Origin: Methyloversatilis discipulorum
Lineage (GTDB): Bacteria > Pseudomonadota > Gammaproteobacteria > Burkholderiales > Rhodocyclaceae
Direction: 5' to 3'
DNA length: 64,000 nucleotides
Assembly (NCBI RefSeq): GCF_000385375.1
Contig: NZ_ARVV01000001.1
Span: 4,030,001-4,094,000 of the forward strand
Part shown: positions 37,169 through 45,625 of the stretch, one piece after another
Layout of the letters: every line of letters begins with the position of its first letter
How positions within the stretch are numbered: position 1 is the stretch's first letter
Notes under the pieces: model-generated
What the model was told of the DNA's origin: nothing
Seen by the model: the letters and a program-made list of their open reading frames with translations, nothing else
The model's database searches: none
Position numbers and translations under genes: made by a program

Positions 37169-39397
37169 TCAGCGCCCGAGCAGGCCCTTCAGCTTGTCGC
37201 CGACCTGCTGCTCGACCTTCTCCTTCGCCTTCTCCTGCAGCTTCTGCGTCTGTTCCTCGACCTTGGCGCGCGCAGCGTCCTTGACCAGGTCGCCGAACTC
37301 GATCTTGTAGTCCAGGCTGGCGAACGGTCCGTACAGGCGCACCGGCACGGTGACGCCCCTGAGCTCGGCCGCTGACTTGCCGTCCTGGCCCTTGCTGGTT
37401 GCGGCGAGCGTCACCTTCGCAAGGTAGTCGAGACTGGACTTCGGCAGGTCGATGGTGCCGGCACCGGCCAGACGCAGGAAGGGCGAGCTGGCCGTCAGGT
37501 CGTCGTTGCGTGCGATGCCGTCCTTGATGCGGAAGCTGGCGCTCATTTCCGAGAAATCGGTCTTTTCGGTCGCGTTCGCCTTCTGCGCCGCCGCGCCACC
37601 GCCCAGCGCCGCCTTCGCCTCGCGCAGGCTTTTCGCCAGATTGATGCCGCGGATCGCGCCGTCGCGCAGCTTCAGCGAGGCGCTGCCGTCGAGCGCCTTC
37701 TTCAGCGCACCGACCGTGCCACCGGCCGTCACCAGGTCTAGCGACACGTTGCCGCGACCTTCCAGCAGATCCTTGTCCGCCGCGTCCTTCAACAGCGGAT
37801 GGATGTCGATATCGGCCAGGGTCTGCTTCAGTGCAATGCGATTGCCCTCCGCGTTCAGGCTCAGCGCACCGCTGGCCGTGCCGCGGTAGAGCGCCGCCGA
37901 CAGCGGTGCGACATCGACCTTGCCATTGGCGGCCTTCACGGTCAGCCGCACATTCGTCATCCGCACGCCGGACACCTGCAGTTCGCCCACCTTGACGCTG
38001 CCGCTGGCGTTGAGGTCGCGCAGCGCCGACAGATCGACCGGCGTGTCGTCCGCATTGCCGGCCGGCTTTGCATCCGCCTTCGCTGGCGGCAGGTAGCGGT
38101 CGACATTGAGACGGTCGATGTCGACATCGAAATTCAGCGCCAGCGGGTCGAGCCGTGTGGCGCCAAGCTTCAGCTTGATCTGGCTGTCGTCGAGCCGGGT
38201 GGCGAGGTCGAGCGCCGCGGTCTGCTTGCCGACGTCGGCCTGCAGCGCACCCTTGACCGGCAGCTTCACGGTCTTCATCGGCAACGCCGGGTGAGCGACA
38301 TCGACGGTGCCGTCCAGCGCCGGCAGATCGATGGCCGGGCCATCGATACGCACGTTCAGCGGCGTCTGCAGCGAGGCCTTGACGGTAGCGTCGTTCATCC
38401 GCGCATCAACATTCAGCACCAGACCGCTGGCCTTGACCTCCTCCGCGCTGCCCTCCAGCCCCTTGAACTGCAGCGCCAGATCCGCGGCGCGCGCCTTCGA
38501 TTCGAGCCGCGCGCTGACGCTGACGTCGCCGCCGCGCAATGCGCCGTCCGCCAGCTGCACTGCCGGCGCCGACAGCTTGGCGCTCAGCGCCTCGCCATCG
38601 CGGGTCGCCACGGCATCGAGCTGCAGCTTCTGCAGCTCCAGCTGTCCTTCGCCCGCCAGCGCAATGCGGGACGCACCCAGCGTCGCCTTCAGCGCCTGCA
38701 GATCGAGCGCCTCGCCATCGACTCTCACGCTCAGATCGTCGAGCGCGTAACGCTGCGCCGGCAGATCGTAGTCGTAGGTGGCGGCCAGCACGATGCGGCT
38801 GTCGATGGCCGGCTGCGTGGACTTGAGGTGCGCCGCCAGATCGAGTTTGCCGCGCGCTGCATTGGCCAGCTTGCCGAGCGACAGTTCGATCTCTTCCAGC
38901 TGGTGCGCGGCGCCCGAGGCCTCGTCGCGGAAGGCCAGCGCCGAGCGCGACAGCTTCAGTCCGGCGACGTCGAACCTGACCGGCGAACTGTCGTCGCTGT
39001 CGTCGGACAGCAGGTCACTGAAGTTGAAACTGCCGTCCTTGTGCCGCGTGATCTGGATGTAGGCACCTTCGATGCGGATCTCGTCCACCACCAGTGAGCC
39101 CGACAGCAGCGGCATCACTGCGACCGACACGCGCGCCGCGTCGACCTGTGCGAAACGTTCGGCACTGCTGTGCTCGGACAGCGTGGTGCGCCCCAGACGG
39201 AGACCGAGATTGGGGTAGAAGGACAGATCGACGTCGCCTTCGATGTCCAGCGTGCGCTGCTTCTGCTCCTGCACGACACGCTTCAGTTCGTCCTTGAGCT
39301 TCGCCGCATCGAAGGTGATCGCGACGTAGAGCACGACGGCGGCCAGCAGCGCTGCAATACCGCCCAGCGCGAATGCTGCGTATTTCAGTACTTTCAT
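37169..39397 (-). CDS. AsmA-family protein
   Basis: The 742-residue protein has one N-terminal membrane helix (about 4-27) and a long periplasmic beta-rich body, with the AsmA N-terminal domain (LDIEGDVDLSFYPNLGLRLGRTTL) and the C-terminal AsmA domain (LRDGAIRGINLAKSLREAKAAL). The tail is a Lys/Glu/Gln-rich coiled segment ending KLKGLLGR. AsmA-like proteins are bridge-type lipid carriers to the outer membrane. The start at 39397 begins the membrane helix. It converges with the GlcG/HbpS gene. Confidence 0.88.
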   Translation of the reverse strand: MKVLKYAAFALGGIAALLAAVVLYVAITFDAAKLKDELKRVVQEQKQRTLDIEGDVDLSFYPNLGLRLGRTTLSEHSSAERFAQVDAARVSVAVMPLLSGSLVVDEIRIEGAYIQITRHKDGSFNFSDLLSDDSDDSSPVRFDVAGLKLSRSALAFRDEASGAAHQLEEIELSLGKLANAARGKLDLAAHLKSTQPAIDSRIVLAATYDYDLPAQRYALDDLSVRVDGEALDLQALKATLGASRIALAGEGQLELQKLQLDAVATRDGEALSAKLSAPAVQLADGALRGGDVSVSARLESKARAADLALQFKGLEGSAEEVKASGLVLNVDARMNDATVKASLQTPLNVRIDGPAIDLPALDGTVDVAHPALPMKTVKLPVKGALQADVGKQTAALDLATRLDDSQIKLKLGATRLDPLALNFDVDIDRLNVDRYLPPAKADAKPAGNADDTPVDLSALRDLNASGSVKVGELQVSGVRMTNVRLTVKAANGKVDVAPLSAALYRGTASGALSLNAEGNRIALKQTLADIDIHPLLKDAADKDLLEGRGNVSLDLVTAGGTVGALKKALDGSASLKLRDGAIRGINLAKSLREAKAALGGGAAAQKANATEKTDFSEMSASFRIKDGIARNDDLTASSPFLRLAGAGTIDLPKSSLDYLAKVTLAATSKGQDGKSAAELRGVTVPVRLYGPFASLDYKIEFGDLVKDAARAKVEEQTQKLQEKAKEKVEQQVGDKLKGLLGR

Positions 39398-39692
39398 GCC
39401 TTCTCCATGCGAAACAGGCGGACCGGGCTCGCCGACCTCCGGCACGTCGCGGCGCCCGCCGCCGGGCGGGCACTCGCAAGGACATGGCAGACGAATCAGG
39501 TAACGGCGAACCGCGGCCGCAGTGGCGACCGTTCAGGATGACAGCGCCCGACCGGACACTCGATGAGCACGATGGTCCGCGAGCGTAACAGAGAAGCCTG
39601 CGCGCCGGCCTGGGCGCAGCGCACACAGTCGCCTGTGCTATCTTCGCGCTGGCTGCATACGTCAGACATCCCCACCGAAAGAGGAGAACCGC
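39398..39692. other. 295-bp divergent intergenic region
   Basis: This gap lies between AsmA (minus) and mscL (plus). Apart from the mscL ribosome binding site (AGAGGAG at about 39680) I see no further gene, clear hairpin or recognised regulatory element. Confidence 0.5.
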
Positions 39693-40121
39693 ATGAGCTT
39701 CATGTCCGAATTCAAAGCCTTCGCCATGAAGGGCAATGTGGTCGACCTGGCGGTCGGCGTCATCATCGGCGCAGCCTTCGGCAAGATCGTCGACTCCGTC
39801 GTCGGCGACCTGATCATGCCCATCGTCGGTGCGCTGTTCGGCGGCCTCGATTTCAGCCAGTTCTTCATCGTGCTGAAGGACATCCCGCCGGGCGTGCCGG
39901 AAACGCTGGCCGACCTGAAGAAGGCTGGCGTGCCGGTGTTCGCCTGGGGCAGCTTCCTCACCGTCGCGCTGAATTTCGTCATCCTTGCCTTCATCATCTT
40001 CATCATGGTGAAGCAGATCAACCGGCTGAAGCGCGAAGAGCCTGCCGCACCTGCGGCGCCGCCCGAGCCGCCGGAAGAGGTCGTGCTGCTGCGCCAGATC
40101 CGCGATTCGCTGCAGAAGTAA
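39693..40121 (+). CDS. mscL: Large-conductance mechanosensitive channel
   Basis: The 142-residue inner-membrane channel opens under membrane tension in hypo-osmotic shock. It has the N-terminal [20 protein letters not shown], first helix, a periplasmic loop, the second helix ([18 protein letters not shown]) and the C-terminal helix ([15 protein letters not shown]). Length is normal. The start follows AGAGGAGAACCGC. A strong terminator follows. Confidence 0.96.
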   Translation: MSFMSEFKAFAMKGNVVDLAVGVIIGAAFGKIVDSVVGDLIMPIVGALFGGLDFSQFFIVLKDIPPGVPETLADLKKAGVPVFAWGSFLTVALNFVILAFIIFIMVKQINRLKREEPAAPAAPPEPPEEVVLLRQIRDSLQK

Positions 40122-40140
40122 GCGGCGGCGGCGGAAAAGA

Positions 40141-40166
40141 AAAAAGGAGCCGTGAGGCTCCTTTTT
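40141..40166. terminator. Bidirectional rho-independent terminator
   Basis: AAAAAGGAGCC and GGCTCCTTTTT are perfect 11-base arms around GTGA, giving a T-run on both strands. It sits between convergent mscL and the OmpR-type regulator gene. Confidence 0.92.
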
Positions 40167-40184
40167 CATTGGTGTGCCGACATC

Positions 40185-40913
40185 TCAGGCAGCCGGCTGT
40201 TCTTCCGCCCGCTTGCCGTCGTCGGCCACGCGTTCAAGCCGGTAACCATAGTTGTAGGTGGAGGCGAGGCGGTAGCCATTTTCCGGCCGCAGCGCGAGCT
40301 TGGAGCGCACGCGCGACATGTGGGTATCGACGGTGCGCGTCGGCACGTCGCCCTTGCGGCCCCACAGCGATTCGAGCAGATGACCGCGCGATACCAGGCG
40401 GCCGACGTTGCGGAACAGGAAGACGGCCAGTTCGAACTCGCGCTCGGTCAGATCTATCACCTCGCCGTTGAGGCGGGCGGTGTGCGAATTCATGTCGAAC
40501 TGGTAGGGCGCGGCATCGATCACCGGCTGGTCGGCCGGCGGGCGGCTGCGCCGCAGCACGGCTTCGATCCGGGTGAGCAGTTCCATGCGTCGCGCCGGCT
40601 TGACGATGTAGTCGTCGGCGCCCGCTGCCAGCGCAGTCACGATGTCGTTCTCGTCCTGCCGGGCGGTGACGAAGATGACCGGGGTCGTCAGCCCGCGCTC
40701 GTTGCGCAGCCAGCGCAACACGTCGGCGCCCGGCAGATCGGGCAGTTCCCAGTCGATCAGCAGCAGGTCGTAACTTTCCCGCACGGCTTCGCGCATCAGG
40801 TCGCGCGAGCGCATGAAGGTGTGAATGTCATGGCCGGCGGCACGCAGCCAGCTGCCAAGGATTTCGACCTGTACCGGGTCGTCTTCGAGCAATGCTATTC
40901 GGGCGGTCTGCAC
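40185..40913 (-). CDS. OmpR-family response regulator (orphan)
   Basis: The 242-residue protein has a receiver domain (acidic E10-D11-D12, phospho-acceptor D54 in LLIDWELPD, K105-type Lys in YIVKPARR) and a winged-helix DNA-binding domain (about 135-230; LTEREFELAVFLFRNVGRLVSR, RTVDTHMSRVRSKL). No histidine kinase gene is adjacent, so its partner and regulon are unknown. Confidence 0.88.
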   Translation of the reverse strand: MQTARIALLEDDPVQVEILGSWLRAAGHDIHTFMRSRDLMREAVRESYDLLLIDWELPDLPGADVLRWLRNERGLTTPVIFVTARQDENDIVTALAAGADDYIVKPARRMELLTRIEAVLRRSRPPADQPVIDAAPYQFDMNSHTARLNGEVIDLTEREFELAVFLFRNVGRLVSRGHLLESLWGRKGDVPTRTVDTHMSRVRSKLALRPENGYRLASTYNYGYRLERVADDGKRAEEQPAA

Positions 40914-41040
40914 GGCGATTCTGTATCCGTAGGAAATAACCGGTTCAGAAAGCGTTCACGGCACGCGCAACGCGGACTGAAGGGTGACTGTGTAATTTCG
41001 TGACCTCCGGCCTGTAAGGCAGTATGCCCCAGTGTGCGGG

Positions 41041-41526
41041 TCAGCGCATCCGTTCGCCATCGAACAGACCGAGCATCCAGTCCAGCCAGCGCCGCGCCGG
41101 CTCACCATCGGCCGGTGCCCAGGACGCGAATTCGGCCTCGGTCAGCGCGCGGTAGGGGCCGGCTTTCGCCTCGAACATGACAGAACCGGGTTCGAGTGCC
41201 ACCAGACTGTGAAACTGACCGTGCGCGATATCGACGCCGAAGCGCTCGCCATCGGGCGCCAGCACGCAGGTTTCCTGCACCGCACCGCTGTCGTCGAAAA
41301 GGATGCAGCCCAATCGACCCTTCACGCAGAGGATGGTTTCATCCTTCAGCGGATCGAGATGTCGGTGGGGTCTGACATAGCTGTCGGGTTCGATGGCATT
41401 GAGCAGGCGGTGCGCCGGGTGATCGTCGTGTGGATGGAAGTTGCGGTTCATCCGCCGGCGCGGACTGCGCTGCGCCTCGGCAACCACGGTGTCGAGCAGT
41501 GCCCGGTCCAGCCAGCGCGCGCTCAT
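41041..41526 (-). CDS. wbuC: WbuC-family cupin metalloprotein
   Basis: The 161-residue cupin has the WbuC N-terminus (RRRMNRNFHPHDDHPAHRLLNAIEP split) and metal-binding cupin histidines in YVRPHRHLDPLKDET and GQFHSLVALEPGSV. WbuC proteins often lie in O-antigen or exopolysaccharide clusters, but none is near. The ATG at 41526 overlaps the stop of the last mini-ORF of the 83-bp repeat array, with GGAGG 8 bases upstream, so its translation may be coupled to that array and through it to dnaE. Confidence 0.85.
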   Translation of the reverse strand: MSARWLDRALLDTVVAEAQRSPRRRMNRNFHPHDDHPAHRLLNAIEPDSYVRPHRHLDPLKDETILCVKGRLGCILFDDSGAVQETCVLAPDGERFGVDIAHGQFHSLVALEPGSVMFEAKAGPYRALTEAEFASWAPADGEPARRWLDWMLGLFDGERMR

Positions 41527-41609
41527 GCCACGACCCTCCGGTCACTGCGTGACCACCTCCCCGAGGGAGGACGAGCGCCCTCTTCGGGCGGCCGGGCGAG
41601 GGCGCTCAT
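41523..41609 (-). CDS. Mini-ORF F of the repeat array (28 codons), overlapping wbuC
   Basis: It carries the two synonymous changes of D plus ATC to GTC (Ile to Val) near the C-terminus. Its TGA at 41523-41525 overlaps the wbuC ATG. The GGAGGG inside it serves as the wbuC ribosome binding site. Confidence 0.3.
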   Translation of the reverse strand: MSALARPPEEGARPPSGRWSRSDRRVVA

Positions 41610-41692
41610 GCCACGATCCTCCGGTCACTGCGCGACCACCTCCCCGAGGGAGGACGAGCGCCTTCTTCGGGCGGCCGGGCGAGGGCGCTCAT
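41606..41692 (-). CDS. Mini-ORF E of the repeat array (28 codons)
   Basis: It is identical to A-C in sequence and layout, with ATGA overlaps to D and F. Confidence 0.3.
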   Translation of the reverse strand: MSALARPPEEGARPPSGRWSRSDRRIVA

Positions 41693-41775
41693 GCCACGAT
41701 CCTCCGGTCACTGCGTGACCACCTCCCCGAGGGAGGACGAGCGCCCTCTTCGGGCGGCCGGGCGAGGGCGCTCAT
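41689..41775 (-). CDS. Mini-ORF D of the repeat array (28 codons)
   Basis: Its two base differences from A are synonymous (GAA to GAG for Glu, TCG to TCA for Ser), so the peptide is unchanged. It has a GGAGGA site and ATGA overlaps. Confidence 0.3.
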   Translation of the reverse strand: MSALARPPEEGARPPSGRWSRSDRRIVA

Positions 41776-41858
41776 GCCACGATCCTCCGGTCACTGCGCG
41801 ACCACCTCCCCGAGGGAGGACGAGCGCCTTCTTCGGGCGGCCGGGCGAGGGCGCTCAT
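41772..41858 (-). CDS. Mini-ORF C of the repeat array (28 codons)
   Basis: It encodes the same peptide as A and B, with its own GGAGGA and ATGA overlaps at both ends. Confidence 0.3.
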   Translation of the reverse strand: MSALARPPEEGARPPSGRWSRSDRRIVA

Positions 41859-41941
41859 GCCACGATCCTCCGGTCACTGCGCGACCACCTCCCCGAGGGA
41901 GGACGAGCGCCTTCTTCGGGCGGCCGGGCGAGGGCGCTCAT
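41855..41941 (-). CDS. Mini-ORF B of the repeat array (28 codons)
   Basis: It encodes the same peptide as A, with GGAGGA 7 bases before its ATG and ATGA overlaps at both ends. Translation is inferred only from this arrangement. Confidence 0.3.
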   Translation of the reverse strand: MSALARPPEEGARPPSGRWSRSDRRIVA

Positions 41942-42024
41942 GCCACGATCCTCCGGTCACTGCGCGACCACCTCCCCGAGGGAGGACGAGCGCCTTCTTC
42001 GGGCGGCCGGGCGAGGGCGCTCAT
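41938..42024 (-). CDS. Mini-ORF A of the repeat array (28 codons)
   Basis: The ATG overlaps the dnaE stop (ATGA) and the ORF begins MSALARPPEEG and ends RRIVA. Its TGA overlaps the ATG of mini-ORF B. No ribosome binding site of its own is visible inside dnaE, so it would depend on coupling. Whether it is translated is unknown. Confidence 0.3.
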   Translation of the reverse strand: MSALARPPEEGARPPSGRWSRSDRRIVA

Positions 42025-45000
42025 GCGTACGCCACCGATACCGCGTCGGCCGGCAGCCAGTCGCGCAGACCGTCGAACAGCGCGTCGTCTAGCCTGACCC
42101 GCCACGGATCACCGAAATCGAGCGGCGCGACGGCGTCGTTGCTGCGGTAGTGCAGGCGGACCGCGCAACCGCTTTCGGTACGGAAGGGTTCGAGCAGGCT
42201 GCGCAGCCGGGCGCAGGCGGCGTGCGCGCCGAGCGTCGCCACTTCGCCGTTCAGCTTCAGTTCGAGCCGGCGCGCGAAGCGGGCCCGCGCCTCGCCGGCG
42301 CTGAGCAGGCTGTCGGCGACGACGCGCATCGAGTTCGAGTACTCGTCGAACTGCGCCCGGCCCTCGACCACCAGCACCTCGTCCTCGCGCAGCTTGTTGC
42401 GCGACGCTTCGTACAGCTCGTTGAATACCGACACCTCGATCTGCGCCGTACCGTCGTCGAGCGCGACGAAGGCCATCTTGCCGCGACGCGTCATCTGCAC
42501 GCGCGAGCTGACGACCAGCCCCGCCACCACGGTCGGGTCACGCGAAGACTCAAGCTGCGCCAGCTTGCGCCGGGCGAAGCGCGAAAACTCCTGCGCGTAG
42601 CTGTTGTAGGGGTGGCCGGACAGGTAGAAGCCGAGCGCCTGCTTCTCGTTGGCCAGCTTTTCGCGCTCGCTCCACGGCTTGACCTGCACGTACTCCGGCG
42701 CGCGCGCGCCGGTGCCGCTCGGGGCGTCGTCGAACAGACCACCCTGATGCGCGTTGGCCGCCGCCTGTTCGGCCGCCTCCATCGCCAGCGCGACGCTGCT
42801 CATCAGCGTGTTGCGGTCGTGCGGCGTGCCGGCGATGGTCGCGTCGAAAGCACCGGCGCGGATCAGCGCCTCGATGGTGCGACGGTTCACCATGCGGCGG
42901 TCAACGCGCAGGCAGAAGTCGAAAATGTCCTTGAACGGCCCGCCCGACTTGCGGGCTTCGAGGATGCAGTTCACCGCCTGTTCGCCGGTGCCCTTGACCG
43001 CGCCCAAGCCGTAGCGGATTTCGCTGCGCGACACCGGCACGAAGCGGTATTCGGACTGGTTCACGTCCGGCGGCAGGATGGTGAGACGGTTCTTCTTCGC
43101 GTCCAGGTAGAAAATGTTCACCGTGTCGGTGTTGTCCATGTCGGACGACAGCGACGCGGCCATGAAGGCGGCGCAGTGGTGGGCCTTCAGCCAGGCGGTG
43201 TGGTAGGTGACGACGGCATAGGCGGCGGTGTGCGACTTGTTGAAGCCGTACTCCGCGAACTTGGTCATCAGGTCGAACAGCTGTTCGGCCAGTGCCGGGT
43301 CGTAGCCCTTCTCCTTCGCACCGGCGGCGATGGTCTCCCGGTGCTTGGCCATTTCCTCGGGCTTCTTCTTGCCCATGGCCCGGCGCAGCATGTCCGCACC
43401 ACCGAGCGTATAGCCGCCGATGATCTGCGAAATCTGCATCACCTGTTCCTGGTACACGATGACGCCGTAGGTCGGCGACAGGCAGGCTTCCAGGTCCGGG
43501 TGGAAATAGTCGATCGCCTGCTGGCCCTTCTTGCGCAGGATGAAGTCATCCACCATGCCCGAGCCGAGCGGGCCCGGGCGGTACAGCGCCAGCACGGCGA
43601 TGATGTCTTCGAAGCGGTCCGGCGCGAGCTTGCCGAGCAGCTTCTTCATGCCCTCGGATTCAAGCTGGAAGATGGCGGTGGTGTTCGCGTCCTTCAGGAT
43701 CTGATAGGCGGCCGGGTCGGTGAAGGGCAGGCTCAGCAGGTCCGGCCTCTCGCCGGTCATGCGCTCGATGTAATCGACCGCCAGTTCGATAATCGTCAGG
43801 TTGCGCAGGCCGAGAAAGTCGAACTTCACCAGACCGATGGCTTCGACGTCGTCCTTGTCGAACTGGCTCACCGGCGAGGCGTCGTCGCCGTCCTGCTGGT
43901 AGAGCGGGCAGAAGTCGGTCAGCTTGCCCGGCGCGATCAGCACGCCGCCGGCGTGCATGCCGACGCCGCGGGTCAGGCCTTCCAGCGGTTCGGCCAGGCG
44001 CAGCAGTTCGCGCACCTCCTCTTCCGCCTGTTCGCGCTCGGCCAGCTGCGGCGCCTGTTCGCGCGCCTCGGCCAGCGACAGCGGCTTGTTCTGCACCACC
44101 GGAATCAGCTTCGACAGCTGGTCGCAGAAGTTGTAGCCCATGTCGAGCACGCGGCCGACGTCGCGGATGACCGCGCGCGACGCCATCGTGCCGTAGGTGG
44201 CGATCTGGCTCACCGCGTCTGCGCCATACTTCTGGCGCACGTACTCGATCACCTTCCAGCGGTTGTCCTGGCAGAAGTCCACGTCGAAGTCGGGCATAGA
44301 CACCCGCTCCGGATTCAGGAAGCGCTCGAACAGCAGCGCGTAGGCAAGCGGATCGAGGTCGGTGATGCCGAGCGAGTATGCGACCAGCGAACCGGCGCCG
44401 GAGCCGCGGCCCGGACCGACCGGCACGCCGTTCTTCTTCGCCCAGTTGATGAAGTCGGCCACGATCAGGAAGTAGCCCGGGAAGCCCATCTGGATGATGG
44501 TGTCGCACTCGAACTTGAGCCGCGCCTCGTATTCCGGCCGCTTCTGTTCGCGCACCGTCTCGTCCGGATAGAGCTGGGCCAGACGCTTCTCCAGGCCTTC
44601 CTTTGCCTCGGCGATCATGAAGTCGTCGATGGTCATGCCGGGCGGCGTCGGGAACTGCGGCAGGTAGTTCTTGCCCAGCGTCAGCGTCAGGTTGCAGCGT
44701 CGCGCCAGCTCGACCGCGTTGTGCAGCGCCTCCGGAATGTCGGCGAACAGCTCGGCCATTTCGGCCGAGGTCTTGAAGTACTGCTGCTCGGTGAAATCAC
44801 GCGGCCGGCGCTTGTCGCTCAGCACATAGCCCTGGGCGATGCAGACGCGCGCCTCGTGCGCCTTGAAGTCGTCCGGCGACATGAACTGCACCGGGTGCGT
44901 CGCCACCACCGGAATGTCCATTTCGGACGCCAGCGCGCAGGCGTCGGCGATATAGGTTTCGGTGTTCGGGTGGCCGGCGCGCTGCAGCTCGATATGGAAG

Positions 45001-45539
45001 TCGCCGTCGAACAGCCGCAGCCATTCGGCCGCCGCGCGGCGAGCCGAATCCATATTGCCGGCCAGCAGCGCCATGCCGACGTCGCCCAGCATGCCGCCCG
45101 ACAGCGCGATCAGACCGGCCGTGCCTTCGCCGTCGCGCTCCAGCCACTCGCGGCGCAGTTCGGCGCGGCCGCGGTACTTGTTCTCCAGGTAGGCGCGGGT
45201 GAGCAGCCGGCACAGCGTGCCGTAGCCCTCGCGGTTGCGCGCCAGCAGCAGCAGGCGATGCGGCTTGTCGCGCTCGGCGTCGTTGCTGACATAGACATCG
45301 ACCGCGCAGATCGGCTTCACGCCCTTGCCGCGCGCCGCCTTGTACAGCTTGACCAGGCCGAACACGTTGGCGAGATCGGAAATGGCGATGGCCGGCATGC
45401 CGTCCTTCGCGGCGGCCTTGACCGCAGCGTCAACGGTGACGATGCCGTCGACCACCGAGTACTCGCTGTGGATGCGCAGGTGGACGAAAGGTGGGGGGGC
45501 CTCGGCGGCCGGGGAGAGGGTGGTGCTGTCGGAGCTCAT
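42021..45539 (-). CDS. dnaE: DNA polymerase III alpha subunit
   Basis: The 1172-residue replicative polymerase subunit has an N-terminal PHP domain (FVHLRIHSEYSVVDG), the palm with catalytic D417 and D419 in MPDFDVDFC, GRGSGAGSLVAY, the fingers, a helix-hairpin-helix region (VNRRTIEALIRAGAFD) and a C-terminal OB-fold (VVAGLVVSSRVQMTRRGKMAFVALDD split) for DNA contact. It is full length for the DnaE1 class. Its stop overlaps the first mini-ORF of the 83-bp repeat array. It diverges from the quinoprotein gene across 86 bp. Confidence 0.97.
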   Translation of the reverse strand: MSSDSTTLSPAAEAPPPFVHLRIHSEYSVVDGIVTVDAAVKAAAKDGMPAIAISDLANVFGLVKLYKAARGKGVKPICAVDVYVSNDAERDKPHRLLLLARNREGYGTLCRLLTRAYLENKYRGRAELRREWLERDGEGTAGLIALSGGMLGDVGMALLAGNMDSARRAAAEWLRLFDGDFHIELQRAGHPNTETYIADACALASEMDIPVVATHPVQFMSPDDFKAHEARVCIAQGYVLSDKRRPRDFTEQQYFKTSAEMAELFADIPEALHNAVELARRCNLTLTLGKNYLPQFPTPPGMTIDDFMIAEAKEGLEKRLAQLYPDETVREQKRPEYEARLKFECDTIIQMGFPGYFLIVADFINWAKKNGVPVGPGRGSGAGSLVAYSLGITDLDPLAYALLFERFLNPERVSMPDFDVDFCQDNRWKVIEYVRQKYGADAVSQIATYGTMASRAVIRDVGRVLDMGYNFCDQLSKLIPVVQNKPLSLAEAREQAPQLAEREQAEEEVRELLRLAEPLEGLTRGVGMHAGGVLIAPGKLTDFCPLYQQDGDDASPVSQFDKDDVEAIGLVKFDFLGLRNLTIIELAVDYIERMTGERPDLLSLPFTDPAAYQILKDANTTAIFQLESEGMKKLLGKLAPDRFEDIIAVLALYRPGPLGSGMVDDFILRKKGQQAIDYFHPDLEACLSPTYGVIVYQEQVMQISQIIGGYTLGGADMLRRAMGKKKPEEMAKHRETIAAGAKEKGYDPALAEQLFDLMTKFAEYGFNKSHTAAYAVVTYHTAWLKAHHCAAFMAASLSSDMDNTDTVNIFYLDAKKNRLTILPPDVNQSEYRFVPVSRSEIRYGLGAVKGTGEQAVNCILEARKSGGPFKDIFDFCLRVDRRMVNRRTIEALIRAGAFDATIAGTPHDRNTLMSSVALAMEAAEQAAANAHQGGLFDDAPSGTGARAPEYVQVKPWSEREKLANEKQALGFYLSGHPYNSYAQEFSRFARRKLAQLESSRDPTVVAGLVVSSRVQMTRRGKMAFVALDDGTAQIEVSVFNELYEASRNKLREDEVLVVEGRAQFDEYSNSMRVVADSLLSAGEARARFARRLELKLNGEVATLGAHAACARLRSLLEPFRTESGCAVRLHYRSNDAVAPLDFGDPWRVRLDDALFDGLRDWLPADAVSVAYA

Positions 45540-45625
45540 CCGGCGATTTTACTCGGCCACGCCGAACGTAACGACCGCGGGTGCGACTGCGCTAGCATCG
45601 TCGCTTTCCGTCACCGCCGGACACC

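Larger units (their letters stand above)
41521..42018. repeat. Six tandem 83-bp repeats between dnaE and wbuC
   Basis: Units begin with GCTCATGC at 41521, 41604, 41687, 41770, 41853 and 41936, and a seventh GCTCATGC at 42019 closes the array inside the dnaE stop. Units 2, 4, 5 and 6 are identical. Units 1 and 3 share two substitutions and unit 1 has one more. Each unit contains a CCTCCC/GGGAGG hairpin and, on the minus strand, GGAGGA (or GGAGGG) 7 bases before an ATG. The last 8 bases of dnaE and the start of wbuC share GCATGAGCGC, a microhomology that could have seeded the duplication. Confidence 0.97.

Noticed and set aside
41521..42018. CRISPR array
   Set aside because: The units are directly joined with no unique spacers, and no cas gene is nearby.
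41441..42097. Long plus-strand ORFs across the 83-bp repeats (up to 218 codons)
   Set aside because: They arise because the GC-rich repeat lacks stops in several frames; they run antisense to wbuC and dnaE ends, have no ribosome binding site, and repeat the same low-complexity residues.
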